DNA of 9,914 nt from the NCBI GenBank assembly GCA_016212295.1, contig JACRGO010000044.1:1-9914 (forward strand), given 5' to 3'. A program made the translations under genes and the position numbers. Positions 1-7,074 of this stretch are shown here, piece after piece; within the stretch, counting starts at the first letter, position 1, and each line of letters begins with the position of its first letter. The stretch comes from Nitrospinota bacterium (GTDB taxonomy: Bacteria; Nitrospinota; Nitrospinia; JACRGO01). Under the pieces are notes generated by a model that made no database searches, was not told the DNA's origin, and saw only the letters and a program-made list of their open reading frames with translations.

Positions 1-35
1 AAATTATACTGCCGCGATTAAAATTTTTTCCTTTG

Positions 36-58
36 AAAAATTCCCCTCTTGAGAGGGG
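36..58 (-). terminator. Possible corA terminator inside a hairpin repeat
   Basis: Read on the minus strand, downstream of the corA-family gene, positions 58-43 form a perfect stem (CCCCTC, loop TCAA, GAGGGG). It is followed by AA and a run of five T at 40-36. This has the shape of an intrinsic terminator, but it lies about 170 bases past the stop codon and belongs to a dispersed repeat (43-80), so termination may be incidental. Confidence 0.35.
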
Positions 59-80
59 TGGCCGCAGGCCGGGGTGTGTT
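43..80. repeat. Hairpin-containing dispersed repeat
   Basis: A perfect CCCCTC/GAGGGG stem is followed by a GGCC-GCA-GGCC mini-palindrome and a GGGGTGTGTT tail. The combination resembles a short intergenic repeat that recurs in many environmental bacterial genomes. That recognition is from memory, and only one copy is in this window. The rest of 1-226 shows no convincing coding sequence. Confidence 0.5.
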
Positions 81-226
81 AAGGATTTCAGTGGCTGCTT
101 GCAAGGCGGCGGACCATAATGCTTTTTTCAAGACAGCTTCTCAATGTTCGCTGTTCAAGTTTTTCCCTCTTTGATATTTAGTATCTCATTGATTTATAAA
201 CGAAAAAAATGGAAATTCCTATACTA

Positions 227-1204
227 TCATATCCATTCCTTCAGCCTGAAGATCCAAAGCAGGAGGCCGGCAAGGCAGGCCATGCCTCCAAGGACAATGA
301 TATGTCCTGATGAATAGTGAAAAATCCCCATGTGCTCGAAATTCATTCCGAATATGCCGGCCAGAAGGGAAAGCGGCAAAAAGACCGCCGCCACCACGGT
401 GAGCACACGCATGATCTCATTGGTCCGGTGAGTGACCGCTGAGTAGTGAAGCTGCACCAAGCTGTCCACCTGGAACCTGGTTTTCTGGACATGGGACAAG
501 ACCCTGCGGATATGTTCCAATAAGTCGTTGAAGCGCACCTCGAGATGGCCGCTTACCGCGGCGCCGGTCCGTTCTCGCCAGATCGAGATGCAGTCCTCCT
601 GCTCCTCGCAAATGGACTCCAGCGCCCCCAGTTGTTTTCTGTGGTTTTGGAGGAGGGACCAGTCCTGAAAAACTTTTTTCGTCTCCAGCAGTTCCTCCTC
701 CCAGGCCCGCGATTGTTCCGCCAGGGGTTTTCTAAGCGCCAAAAACCCTTCCACCATTTCGTTTAAAATCAGGTAGAGCAGTTCCGCCGGCTTCCTGGGG
801 GCATGGTCGCTCTTTTGCTTCAACCGCTTCCGCACCATATGGACAGCCGGGGTGTCCGACAGCCGCACTGTTACCAGCAATTGGCCAAGGAGAAAAAAGG
901 CGCTTGGCTGAGTGGAGATACCGCCGTTGGAGGCGTTAGGGGAGAGGCTAGGGAATATAATCATCTCGTAATTTTCCGTGAAGTCGGAAAAGGAGGGATG
1001 CATGGAATTGAAGCTGTCACGGACATGGTTTTCAAATATCTCCACGCCGGTAAGTTGTTTTACAATCTCCGGCCAGGCGGCCGCCTCCTCGCGGTGGAAA
1101 TCCAGCCATAGGAATCCGGACTTTGGGATGGCCAGTTCCTGGAATTGGCCGGTTTCCTCAACGCTTAACTTGCCGTTATGAAATACGAATAATTCCATGT
1201 GCAT
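227..1204 (-). CDS. corA: CorA-family magnesium/divalent-cation transporter
   Basis: The 325-residue protein has the usual length and layout of the CorA family: a long soluble N-terminal domain and two C-terminal transmembrane helices. Residues about 1-260 form a mixed N-terminal part followed by long charged helices. TM1 spans roughly 266-285 and ends in the GMN signature at residues 286-288, which in the family forms the selectivity filter for hydrated Mg2+. TM2 spans about 302-320, ahead of a short basic tail. The loop after GMN reads FEHMGIF rather than the classic MPEL type, so the exact ion (Mg2+, Co2+, Ni2+, or Zn2+ as in ZntB) is not settled. The start at 1204 has a second ATG two codons on at 1198; neither has a good Shine-Dalgarno. 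The gene is divergent from the SUMF1-fold gene and appears monocistronic. The sequence is intact. Confidence 0.9.
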   Translation of the reverse strand: MHMELFVFHNGKLSVEETGQFQELAIPKSGFLWLDFHREEAAAWPEIVKQLTGVEIFENHVRDSFNSMHPSFSDFTENYEMIIFPSLSPNASNGGISTQPSAFFLLGQLLVTVRLSDTPAVHMVRKRLKQKSDHAPRKPAELLYLILNEMVEGFLALRKPLAEQSRAWEEELLETKKVFQDWSLLQNHRKQLGALESICEEQEDCISIWRERTGAAVSGHLEVRFNDLLEHIRRVLSHVQKTRFQVDSLVQLHYSAVTHRTNEIMRVLTVVAAVFLPLSLLAGIFGMNFEHMGIFHYSSGHIIVLGGMACLAGLLLWIFRLKEWI

Positions 1205-1275
1205 TAAAATGATATTGGGTCAAGATGATATATTGATGACATTTGATTGTAATACAGATACAGCCACTGATGAAA

Positions 1276-1296
1276 CCTTGCCGTGCGGCAGCAAGG
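1276..1296. other. Short hairpin in the divergent intergenic region
   Basis: CCTTGC at 1276-1281 pairs perfectly with GCAAGG at 1291-1296 around a GC-rich loop. It lies between the divergent corA-family and SUMF1-fold genes. There is no T-run, so it is not a classical terminator, and I recognise no riboswitch class. It could be a protein-binding palindrome or a repeat remnant. Confidence 0.25.
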
Positions 1297-1341
1297 GTTG
1301 CGCCTCATACTTGAGACGGGGAAGGTTTAAAAGAGTTTTAA

Positions 1342-1370
1342 TTGAATTTTTTCGTTATAGGGTTTAAGAT
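1342..1370 (+). promoter_or_regulatory. Candidate sigma-70 promoter for the SUMF1-fold gene
   Basis: TTGAAT at 1342-1347 (four of six consensus -35 bases) and TAAGAT at 1365-1370 (four of six -10 bases) are separated by 17 bases. They lie in an AT-rich stretch about 90 bases ahead of the ATG at 1457. This is a pattern match only; AT-rich sequence often yields such pairs by chance. Confidence 0.3.
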
Positions 1371-1390
1371 TATATCGGTTCGCGTAAGGA

Positions 1391-1424
1391 CACTAAGAAA
1401 AAACTTTGTGATCTTTGCGCCTGC
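1391..1424 (+). repeat. Partial copy of the CACAAAG-type repeat
   Basis: Positions 1396-1424 match 6574-6602 at 28 of 29 bases, in the same strand orientation. The copy upstream of the TonB-dependent receptor is a fuller element with inverted ends. This one lacks the flanking part and sits in the presumed 5' leader of the SUMF1-fold gene, about 30 bases ahead of its start. Confidence 0.6.
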
Positions 1425-1456
1425 ATTGGCATTCAATCAAAAGTAGGAGACATAAG

Positions 1457-2278
1457 ATGAAAAGGCTTTATGAATCAGCGGTTTTTTTTGTTATTTTTAA
1501 CGTCTTTTCAAATGCTCCTGTATTCATAACTCTTTCCGGCGCTGAAGGACCACAGAGCGCTGACGTTCAGGAAACGCCAATGGTTACGGTCCCGGCCGGA
1601 AATTTTGATATGGGCTCCAACGATAGCGATTCTGATGAAAGCCCTCTTCAATCCGTGTATCTGGACGAATATAAGATCGACAAGCACGAGGCCGCGGCGC
1701 GGCAGTTCGCCCGGTTTTTGGCCGAAAATGGGAACGCTGACCAAAAGTATATGGGGGAAAATGGTGAATCAACAGTTGTGAAAAATGGAGATAAGTACCA
1801 GGCCAGGGCCGGATACGAGAACCGCCCTGCGACGAATGTTTCCTGGCATGGGGCGGACGCCTATTGCAAATGGGCGGGCAAGCGGCTTCCCACTGAAGCG
1901 GAATGGGAAAAGGCGGCCAGGGGAACCGATGGGAGGAAGTATCCGTGGGGAAATCAGGAAGCCAACGAAAAACTGGCGGTCTATGGCAAAAATGATATTT
2001 CCTTCCTGAAGGACGTGGATTCCATGCCGGAAGGGGCGTCCCCTTTCGGCTTGCATCACATGGCCGGGAATGTTTGGGAGTGGACCGCTGACTGGTACGA
2101 TTCAAAATATTACCGCAAAGGGATAGTTAAAAATCCCAAAGGGCCGGATTCAGGAAAGGCCAGGGTTTTGCGAGGCGGATCATGGAGCCGAGGCGCCGCA
2201 AGCCTGAGGACCTCCAACAGGGGCAATGACAAGCCTGCCAACCGGCATGGCTTTGACGGTTTTCGTTGCGTGCGTTAA
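1457..2278 (+). CDS. Exported SUMF1/FGE-fold protein lacking catalytic cysteines
   Basis: The ATG at 1457 is chosen because AGGAG at 1445-1449 lies seven bases upstream and the protein then opens with a signal peptide: basic MKR, a hydrophobic stretch to about residue 27, then SGA before the mature part. It has 273 residues. Positions 41-273 carry the formylglycine-generating-enzyme (sulfatase-modifying factor) fold: PAGNFDMGS (47-54), NVSWHGADAYCKWAGKRLPTEAEW (127-150), YPWGN (162-166), MAGNVWEWTADWY (202-214), RVLRGGSW (236-243) and GFRCVR (268-273). In true FGEs the residues after RGGS include two catalytic cysteines; here those positions are R245 and L250. Formylglycine formation on a sulfatase is therefore unlikely, and no sulfatase gene is present. 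Many bacterial SUMF1-domain proteins share this loss and have other or unknown roles. It is probably periplasmic. It is the only plus-strand gene here and stands alone. Confidence 0.85.
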   Translation: MKRLYESAVFFVIFNVFSNAPVFITLSGAEGPQSADVQETPMVTVPAGNFDMGSNDSDSDESPLQSVYLDEYKIDKHEAAARQFARFLAENGNADQKYMGENGESTVVKNGDKYQARAGYENRPATNVSWHGADAYCKWAGKRLPTEAEWEKAARGTDGRKYPWGNQEANEKLAVYGKNDISFLKDVDSMPEGASPFGLHHMAGNVWEWTADWYDSKYYRKGIVKNPKGPDSGKARVLRGGSWSRGAASLRTSNRGNDKPANRHGFDGFRCVR

Positions 2279-2290
2279 GAACTAGTATAG

Positions 2291-2310
2291 CGGCGCGGCT
2301 TCGCCGCAGC
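2291..2310. repeat. GC-rich hairpin after the SUMF1-fold gene
   Basis: GCGGC (2295-2299) and GCCGC (2303-2307) form a perfect five-base stem with a TTC loop, starting 12 bases after the stop codon. No T-run follows, so it is not a canonical intrinsic terminator. It may stabilise the transcript's 3' end or be one more short palindromic repeat. Confidence 0.4.
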
Positions 2311-2323
2311 CAAAGAGAAAGCA

Positions 2324-2464
2324 AAATCCCAAATGGCAAATAGCAAATTACAAATAAATTACAAATTACAATTACTGAATGTCCAAAACAACTACATTTT
2401 CTTGTTTGTCATTTGTAATTTGATTATTGAGATTTATTTGTCATTTGACAATTGAGATTTGGAG
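2324..2464. repeat. AT-rich imperfect inverted repeat (CAAAT motif)
   Basis: The left arm (about 2324-2372) and right arm (about 2403-2464) are built from recurring CAAAT/ATTTG units in opposite orientation. For example, 2344-2359 is the reverse complement of 2432-2447 at 15 of 16 bases. It lies between two convergent genes, SUMF1-fold (+) and glycosyltransferase (-), and fills most of that gap. There is no coding signal on either strand. The same style of motif recurs at 4239-4277. Confidence 0.55.
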
Positions 2465-2504
2465 TTTCATAAAACTTTGGTGTAGACTGTGGTTCTGGCC
2501 GCTT

Positions 2505-4238
2505 TTACGGGTTACGGTTTTCCCGCCCCTTTTTCAGCTTTTCTATTCGGTCCTGCATCTCTTGTATCCTTTGACGCGAACCGGCCGCCTTCCCGTCTTC
2601 TTCTTCCTTCCTGTCTAATTCCACCCCCAAGCCCAGACGGTCCAGTTCCCCAGGCGTTATCTTGTAGACAAGGTGGGTGTAACCTATATGGTCCACCGGC
2701 TCGAAGTTCTCCCTTAACCACCGGTACTTCTCCGTTGAGACATGCATCCAGCCCTGGAGGGAGTTCGTGGACACAATGATGGTCCCGAAAACAGGTTTGT
2801 CCGGATGAATATAAGCCGGGGGGGCGGCCTTTTCAAAATATTTTTCCACGAGACCCCTGTTCTGGCCCCAGTCCAGGTTGGAATCGATCAGGTATTTGTA
2901 TCCGTTCCTGGGTCCTCCAATCAACTCGTTGAAGTATGACAGGTAATGGGGATAGATAAAAATATTGGCGGCCGCGTGCCAGCAAAGAAGCGGGAAAAGG
3001 AGGGCCGCGCGGATTTTCCTTTGGCCCATGAATTCCAACGCCATTATCCTTCCTATGAACAGGAACAGAAAGGGGAAGGCTGGAAGGACATACCGCAGGC
3101 CAATATGGTATCCAACGAAGAAGGAGAAGAAGATCACCGTGTATACAGGCGCGATGAAGATGAGGCCCTCAAGCTTCCAGTGGTCCAGTCTCTTCTTGAA
3201 CAGAGATGAAAGCGCTATAGCCAGGAGGATGAGGACCGGGACCGGCTCCTTGATGGCGAAGGCGTAAAGATAATAATACCACCATCCCCCGGCCCGATGC
3301 TCGCCATGAAGGAAGGAAGGGTAGGGGACTTCGTTGTCCCTGGACAGCCAGTCAATTCCCTGGGGATAGGGGTAGGGCAAGGGGACCGGGATCCTGCCAA
3401 GGAACGAAGACGCGATTTTTTGGAACCGCTCCGTTTTGAAGTTGTATTGGTTCAGGGGCGTGAAGGTCCTGTCAAAGGAGTACAGGGAATTCACGACAAT
3501 CAGGGATATCGCGAAAATGGCCCCCAATCGCTTGAGGGAGGCCGGCCACGAAGCCCTGAATTCCCCTTTCCTTGCATAAAAGAAATAACAGAGCATCAAT
3601 GGAAAAATAAAGACCATATGCACCGCGGTCATTTTGCAGGCAAAGGCAATGCCCATGCTGGTCCCGGCCAAGACTGCCTTTCCGGCTGAAGGATTCAGCA
3701 GCGATTTCCAAAAATAATAGGATGATATGAACATGAAGCAGGTTAATGGAATGTCCGGCGAGACCAAGCCGGAGTGGGCCATGATGTTGGGGCAAAGGGA
3801 AAACAGAAAAAGCGAAAGCAGGGCGGAGGGAAACCCATATAATTCCAAGGCCCACCGGAAGAGGAAAATTCCCAGCAGGGATGTGAAAAGAAGGGTGGGC
3901 AGCCGTGCCGCGAAATACGCGGCGTCCATTGTAATTCCCTTTACCTCCCGGAAAACCGTTCCCTGGCCATCCGTCCACAAGTTAACCTTGTCCCCGGCGT
4001 ATAGGTGCAAGGCCAGGGCGTTCAGGGCGGAAAAGGGCATGACCGAGTTGTGGAACCTTTCGTATGAACCCTTGGTAACAATGTTCCATCCGTAGAGCAG
4101 ATAATGCGATTCATCCGCTGTGCTGGTCTTGCCTCGCATGCCGCCGGCGGAGAGAAGGATTGCCACGCACAGGAGGATCAACGGCGCAAAAATATAGCTG
4201 GTTTTGCAGGACTTGAACAGCGGCTTTGGAAGGGACAT
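2505..4238 (-). CDS. GT-C membrane glycosyltransferase, family 39/ArnT-like
   Basis: The 577-residue polytopic membrane protein resembles dolichyl-phosphate-mannose/ArnT-type GT-C glycosyltransferases, which move a sugar from a polyprenyl-phosphate donor on the outer face of the inner membrane. The first helix covers about residues 14-32. The following loop carries the acidic pair D42-E43 in ADESHYLLYGW, where the family keeps its catalytic aspartate. Many hydrophobic segments follow up to about 430. Motifs seen in bacterial relatives include GWWYYYLYAFAIKEPVP (318-334), GLRYVLPAFPF (380-390) and DSNLDWGQ (452-459). The tail (about 535-577) is highly charged and probably helical. Acceptor and sugar cannot be told from sequence; lipid A, cell-wall glycan or protein are all possible. 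The start at 4238 has no Shine-Dalgarno, because a repeat lies directly upstream. The gene shares its strand with the receptor but is 162 bases downstream, so an operon is uncertain. Confidence 0.85.
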   Translation of the reverse strand: MSLPKPLFKSCKTSYIFAPLILLCVAILLSAGGMRGKTSTADESHYLLYGWNIVTKGSYERFHNSVMPFSALNALALHLYAGDKVNLWTDGQGTVFREVKGITMDAAYFAARLPTLLFTSLLGIFLFRWALELYGFPSALLSLFLFSLCPNIMAHSGLVSPDIPLTCFMFISSYYFWKSLLNPSAGKAVLAGTSMGIAFACKMTAVHMVFIFPLMLCYFFYARKGEFRASWPASLKRLGAIFAISLIVVNSLYSFDRTFTPLNQYNFKTERFQKIASSFLGRIPVPLPYPYPQGIDWLSRDNEVPYPSFLHGEHRAGGWWYYYLYAFAIKEPVPVLILLAIALSSLFKKRLDHWKLEGLIFIAPVYTVIFFSFFVGYHIGLRYVLPAFPFLFLFIGRIMALEFMGQRKIRAALLFPLLCWHAAANIFIYPHYLSYFNELIGGPRNGYKYLIDSNLDWGQNRGLVEKYFEKAAPPAYIHPDKPVFGTIIVSTNSLQGWMHVSTEKYRWLRENFEPVDHIGYTHLVYKITPGELDRLGLGVELDRKEEEDGKAAGSRQRIQEMQDRIEKLKKGRENRNP

Positions 4239-4277
4239 TTAAGATTTAAGATTTGAGATTTAAGATTTGGGATTTAG
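4239..4277. repeat. Tandem GATTTAA/GATTTGA-like repeat at the glycosyltransferase start
   Basis: About five degenerate units of AAGATTT/GAGATTT/GGGATTT run directly into the glycosyltransferase ATG (4238-4236). On the minus strand the leader therefore reads as AAATCTTAA units with no Shine-Dalgarno. The units recall the CAAAT-type repeat at 2324-2464. Confidence 0.55.
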
Positions 4278-4354
4278 ATATTTACATTCGAATTCCAGGA
4301 ATTTATTTCTCAGAATGTTTTAAAACGCTACGCCTGTTCCGAGAATTTATCTCG

Positions 4355-4396
4355 TTTTTTTCTCCGCGTCTGCGGTCTCCGCGGTGAAAAGTTTTT
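4355..4396. repeat. CGCGGAG-type dispersed repeat
   Basis: On the minus strand this reads as CACCGCGGAGACCGCAGACGCGGAGA followed by a run of A, with an internal unit of the type CGCAGA/CGCGGA repeated about every nine bases. It ends about five bases before the stop codon of the TonB-dependent receptor. This type of periodic repeat is familiar from environmental genomes. Between it and 4277 I see only AT-rich sequence with no gene. Confidence 0.45.
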
Positions 4397-4400
4397 AAAT

Positions 4401-6536
4401 TTAATAAAGATAAGCCGCCTGAAAGCCGAATGTCCTCTGGGCGCCCCAAAAATCAAGAGAACCGATAAATTGGGTGTTCCGGATGACGTTTTGGCGGTAT
4501 AAGGCGCTGGTAAGGTTCTTCCCCCAGAGGGCGAGCCGCCAATCCCCGCCGGCGGCTTCAAACTCCAGCCTGGCGTTCAGAATATGGAAACCTTTCTGAT
4601 TTACTCCATGAGCGTTGAACTGGTTGAAAAAAACCTCGGATTGATATCTCCAATCCCCTTGCATGATAAGGTCCCCATGCCCCATCAGCGGATAAGCGTA
4701 CCGAAGCATCACATTGGAGGTAAGTTCCGGGGCCTTGGGCAGGAGGTTCCCCGACAAGTCCTGATTTGCCGTCGGGTCCAAGGCGTCCGGGTCCGGCGTG
4801 GCATATTCCGTAAACCGGGCGTCCAGAAGGGCTACTCCGATTTCCATGTCCAGATCTGGGAGAAGAAAGGCGCGAAGGTCCGTCTCCAGGCCTTTCACTT
4901 CCGCCTGGGCCGCGTTCTCAAGAAGAAAGAGACCGGGGGCGTCGTTTGAAAAACTCTGGACCTGCAAGTCCTTGTAGTCGTAATAGAAAGCCGAGGCGTT
5001 CCACTGGAGGCGGCCTCCAGGGACAGAGGATTTCAAGCCGGCTTCGTAACTCCAGATAAACTCCGGATTGAATTGCTCTCCTGAACCCGCTGAATTGAAA
5101 CCGCCGCTCTTGAATCCCCGTGTCGCTGAAACATAGGCCAAAATATCCTCCGTGGCGAAAAAATCCAACCCGAACTTCGGCATCCACGCCCCCCATCCCT
5201 TGCTCGCGTCCTTATACAAAGTCCCCGCCGCCCCGTTATGAATGACGTGATGTTTGTCTTCATAGCCGTACCGGAGACCGGCCGTCGCCCTCCATTTGTC
5301 TGTCAGGAAATAGGACGCCTGGCCGTAAACCGCATAGGCATTCGTCCTGTTCCTAGCGAAGGTGTTGAGACGCACGGCGTATGGCGTTAAAGAGAAATCC
5401 AGCTCCTGGGCGGATTTTTCATGGAGATAATACACTCCAGCCAGCCATTCAAGGGGTCCTTTGTCATTTGATGTGAATTGAAACTCCTGGGTCACGGCCT
5501 TGGAGTTTTCGTTGGGGGCGCTGGAGCTGTAATCCACGTCCGTGTGGTCGATATCGATCAGTAAATTCAGATCCGTCTCGTGATACGCCGTGAGGGACAT
5601 GAGGGAGAAGAGTCCACTGTCCCAGGTGATTTTTAAGCTGTCGCCGATTTCGTACAGATCGTTCCTGTCCTTGAAGGTGTTGTAAACCTCTCTTGGATCT
5701 CCGGGGTTGATTCCGCCAAAGAGGTCTATTTGCGGCGCGGGGAGATTGGAGTTGACCTTGGCCCCCAGGCCACGGGAGCCTTTTTCCTTCATATAGTCCG
5801 CGCTGACGAGGACTTCCACCTCTTCCGAGGCCAGAATCCGCAATTGGGCGCGGCCTGCCCTTAAATCCTCGTCGTCGGTCCTTGTGCCCAGGTTCACGAC
5901 CCTGATGAATCCGTCGCGGTCCGAGCTCAGGCCGGAAAGGCGCAGGAAAACCCTGTCGTCAACCAAGGGCGCGTTTACCATGCCCTGGATTCTCAGCTTG
6001 TTGTAATTCCCATAAATGAGATCGGCCTCCATGGACAAATCCGGCTCCGGCGTCCTGGAGATGATGTTCACGGTCCCGCCCGTGGCGTTCCTGCCGTAAA
6101 GGGTCCCCTGGGGCCCCTTGACTACCTCCACCCGCTCGACGTCGAAAAAATCGGCAAGGGCGCCCATGGCGCGGGATTGGTACACGCCGTCCTTGTATAT
6201 GGCCACGGTGGATTCGCTCCCTATGGAAACGAAATCGGAACCCACGCCCCGGATATAAGGCTGCCCAAGAACGGCGTTCGTGCTGAAGAGAAATCCGGGC
6301 GTCCGGAGGGGGAGATCGAGGGTGGATTCCACGCCGGAGGCGTTCAATTCCTCTCCTGTATGGACCGTGATGGACATGGGGACCTCTTGCGGGTCTTCCT
6401 CGCGCCTCTCGGCGGTCACTGTCACATCCTCGAGTTCATAATATTCATTTTCCGCCTTTGCCGGTCCGGAAATAAACAGAACCAGGAGAAGCGCCAGGCT
6501 ATTACAGACGGCAAATCGATTAGACTGAAGTTTCAT
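4401..6536 (-). CDS. TonB-dependent outer-membrane receptor
   Basis: This is a ligand-gated outer-membrane importer (siderophore, cobalamin, sugar or similar) energised by TonB-ExbBD. The reading frame stays open to 6689, but the first 49 codons are a dispersed repeat read through. The ATG at 6536 (or 6542) opens a proper signal peptide: MKLQ, a hydrophobic core, then AKA before ENEYY. From 6536 the protein has 711 residues, normal for the family. Numbered from 6536, a TonB-box-like EDVTVTA lies near residue 37. The plug domain runs from about 47 to 160 and includes PYIRGVG, AIYKDGVY, RVEVVKGPQGTLYGRNATGG and VNIISRTP. The remainder is beta-barrel, with alternating aromatic strands and a C-terminal AAYLY. 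No residues identify the ligand. No good Shine-Dalgarno precedes the start. A TonB C-terminal remnant and a two-component pair lie upstream on the same strand, which suggests regulated uptake, but this is context only. Confidence 0.9.
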   Translation of the reverse strand: MKLQSNRFAVCNSLALLLVLFISGPAKAENEYYELEDVTVTAERREEDPQEVPMSITVHTGEELNASGVESTLDLPLRTPGFLFSTNAVLGQPYIRGVGSDFVSIGSESTVAIYKDGVYQSRAMGALADFFDVERVEVVKGPQGTLYGRNATGGTVNIISRTPEPDLSMEADLIYGNYNKLRIQGMVNAPLVDDRVFLRLSGLSSDRDGFIRVVNLGTRTDDEDLRAGRAQLRILASEEVEVLVSADYMKEKGSRGLGAKVNSNLPAPQIDLFGGINPGDPREVYNTFKDRNDLYEIGDSLKITWDSGLFSLMSLTAYHETDLNLLIDIDHTDVDYSSSAPNENSKAVTQEFQFTSNDKGPLEWLAGVYYLHEKSAQELDFSLTPYAVRLNTFARNRTNAYAVYGQASYFLTDKWRATAGLRYGYEDKHHVIHNGAAGTLYKDASKGWGAWMPKFGLDFFATEDILAYVSATRGFKSGGFNSAGSGEQFNPEFIWSYEAGLKSSVPGGRLQWNASAFYYDYKDLQVQSFSNDAPGLFLLENAAQAEVKGLETDLRAFLLPDLDMEIGVALLDARFTEYATPDPDALDPTANQDLSGNLLPKAPELTSNVMLRYAYPLMGHGDLIMQGDWRYQSEVFFNQFNAHGVNQKGFHILNARLEFEAAGGDWRLALWGKNLTSALYRQNVIRNTQFIGSLDFWGAQRTFGFQAAYLY

Positions 6537-6620
6537 AACCATAAAGGACACAAAAAATTCACAAAGAACACGGAGAAAAAACTTTGTGATCTTTGTGCCT
6601 GCTTTATGCGCTTTGTGGTT
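6537..6620. repeat. 84-bp CACAAAG-type element with inverted ends
   Basis: The element begins AACCATAAAG (6537-6546) and ends CTTTGTGGTT (6611-6620), which are reverse complements at nine of ten bases. Inside are several ACAAAG/CTTTGTG units. It abuts the receptor start codon (6536-6534) with no spacer. Positions 6574-6602 recur at 1396-1424 (28 of 29 bases). It looks like a small non-autonomous mobile or REP-like repeat. Confidence 0.65.
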
Positions 6621-6631
6621 AAAAAATTTGT

Positions 6632-6798
6632 AACCGTTCACGGGTTCAAGGTTCAAGGTTGAAAGGACGTGATCACGGCAATATTGCAAGGTTTTTTTTT
6701 AGGGCATTCCACCTTGGTTATAGCGCCGCTCAACAAAAATCCGCGTGGGTACAGGGTTTTCTAAAACCCGGAACCCTGAACCTGTAACCGTGAACGGG
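6632..6798. repeat. Inverted GTTCAAGGTTCA-type repeats enclosing about 110 bp
   Basis: CCGTTCACGG at 6634-6643 is the exact reverse complement of 6788-6797. Adjoining GGTTCA-rich stretches continue the similarity on both sides. The enclosed DNA includes a GGGTTT/AAACCC hairpin (6754-6769) and a run of nine T (6692-6700). The same GTTCAAGGTTCAA string (6644-6656) is found inverted inside the kinase gene at 9505-9517. No gene is seen here. Confidence 0.5.
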
Positions 6799-6812
6799 TA
6801 CCAAATATTTTC

Positions 6813-7025
6813 TTAAAAACTGCCGGCCATCCTATTCCTTTCGATCTTAAAGACGATGTCTATTTTCATTTTTATTTCCTCATTGGCTGGATTCAGGGGC
6901 ATGGGATTGAAAGGCGCGGCCTTTTCCACGGCCAGGCATGCCGCTTGATTCAACATTGTCAGCGGGGAAGGCTCCGCCACCTCCACATCCGCCACTTTTC
7001 CGTCCGGCAATATGGCAAACTTCAC
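6813..7025 (-). pseudogene. TonB C-terminal-domain remnant, frameshifted
   Basis: The open frame (GTG at 7025, about 70 codons) matches the TonB C-terminal domain: FAILPDGKVADVEV, then an alanine-rich helix (LNQAACLAVEKAAPF), NPMP, and a final strand (MKIDIVFKIE). In TonB this domain touches the TonB box of outer-membrane receptors. The homology continues upstream of the GTG (NTFYKVKF) until a TGA at 7052-7050. A second short frame starts at the ATG at 7078, overlapping the response-regulator stop as ATGA, and encodes MTLMKAKYFDG before running out of phase. A one-base deletion (or two-base insertion) around 7030-7055 would explain both, giving an ancestral product of about 88 residues. Even so, there is no N-terminal membrane anchor, no proline-rich spacer and no first helix of the domain. 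It cannot act as a normal TonB unless fused elsewhere. Confidence 0.6.
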
Positions 7026-7074
7026 CTTGTAAAAGGTATTGCCAGGCCGTCAAAATACTTCGCCTTCATAAGAG

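Noticed and set aside
1205-1456. Magnesium riboswitch or other metal-responsive leader for the corA-family gene
   Set aside because: The minus-strand leader shows no recognisable M-box, ykoK or mgtA-like structure; only a small hairpin was found, and it is too simple to call.
1584-2105. Minus-strand open frame of 173 codons opposite the SUMF1-fold gene
   Set aside because: Its product is Pro/Arg/His-rich with no domain, typical of an antisense shadow; the plus strand has signal peptide, ribosome-binding site and fold motifs.
1457-2278. True formylglycine-generating enzyme activating a sulfatase
   Set aside because: Both catalytic cysteine positions after RGGS are replaced and no sulfatase is encoded in the window.
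3472-3978. 168-codon minus-strand frame inside the glycosyltransferase
   Set aside because: It is an alternate frame of the same DNA, has no family resemblance, and is overlapped by an intact transmembrane protein.
4340-4361. CGAGA/TCTCG hairpin followed by seven T, resembling a plus-strand intrinsic terminator
   Set aside because: No plus-strand gene ends nearby; the T-run is the A-rich edge of the CGCGGAG-type repeat, and on the minus strand the hairpin is preceded, not followed, by the homopolymer.
6537-6689. N-terminal 51-codon extension of the receptor reading frame
   Set aside because: The extension encodes read-through of dispersed repeats (NHKAHK, FFLRVLCEFF), and the signal peptide begins only at the ATG at 6536.
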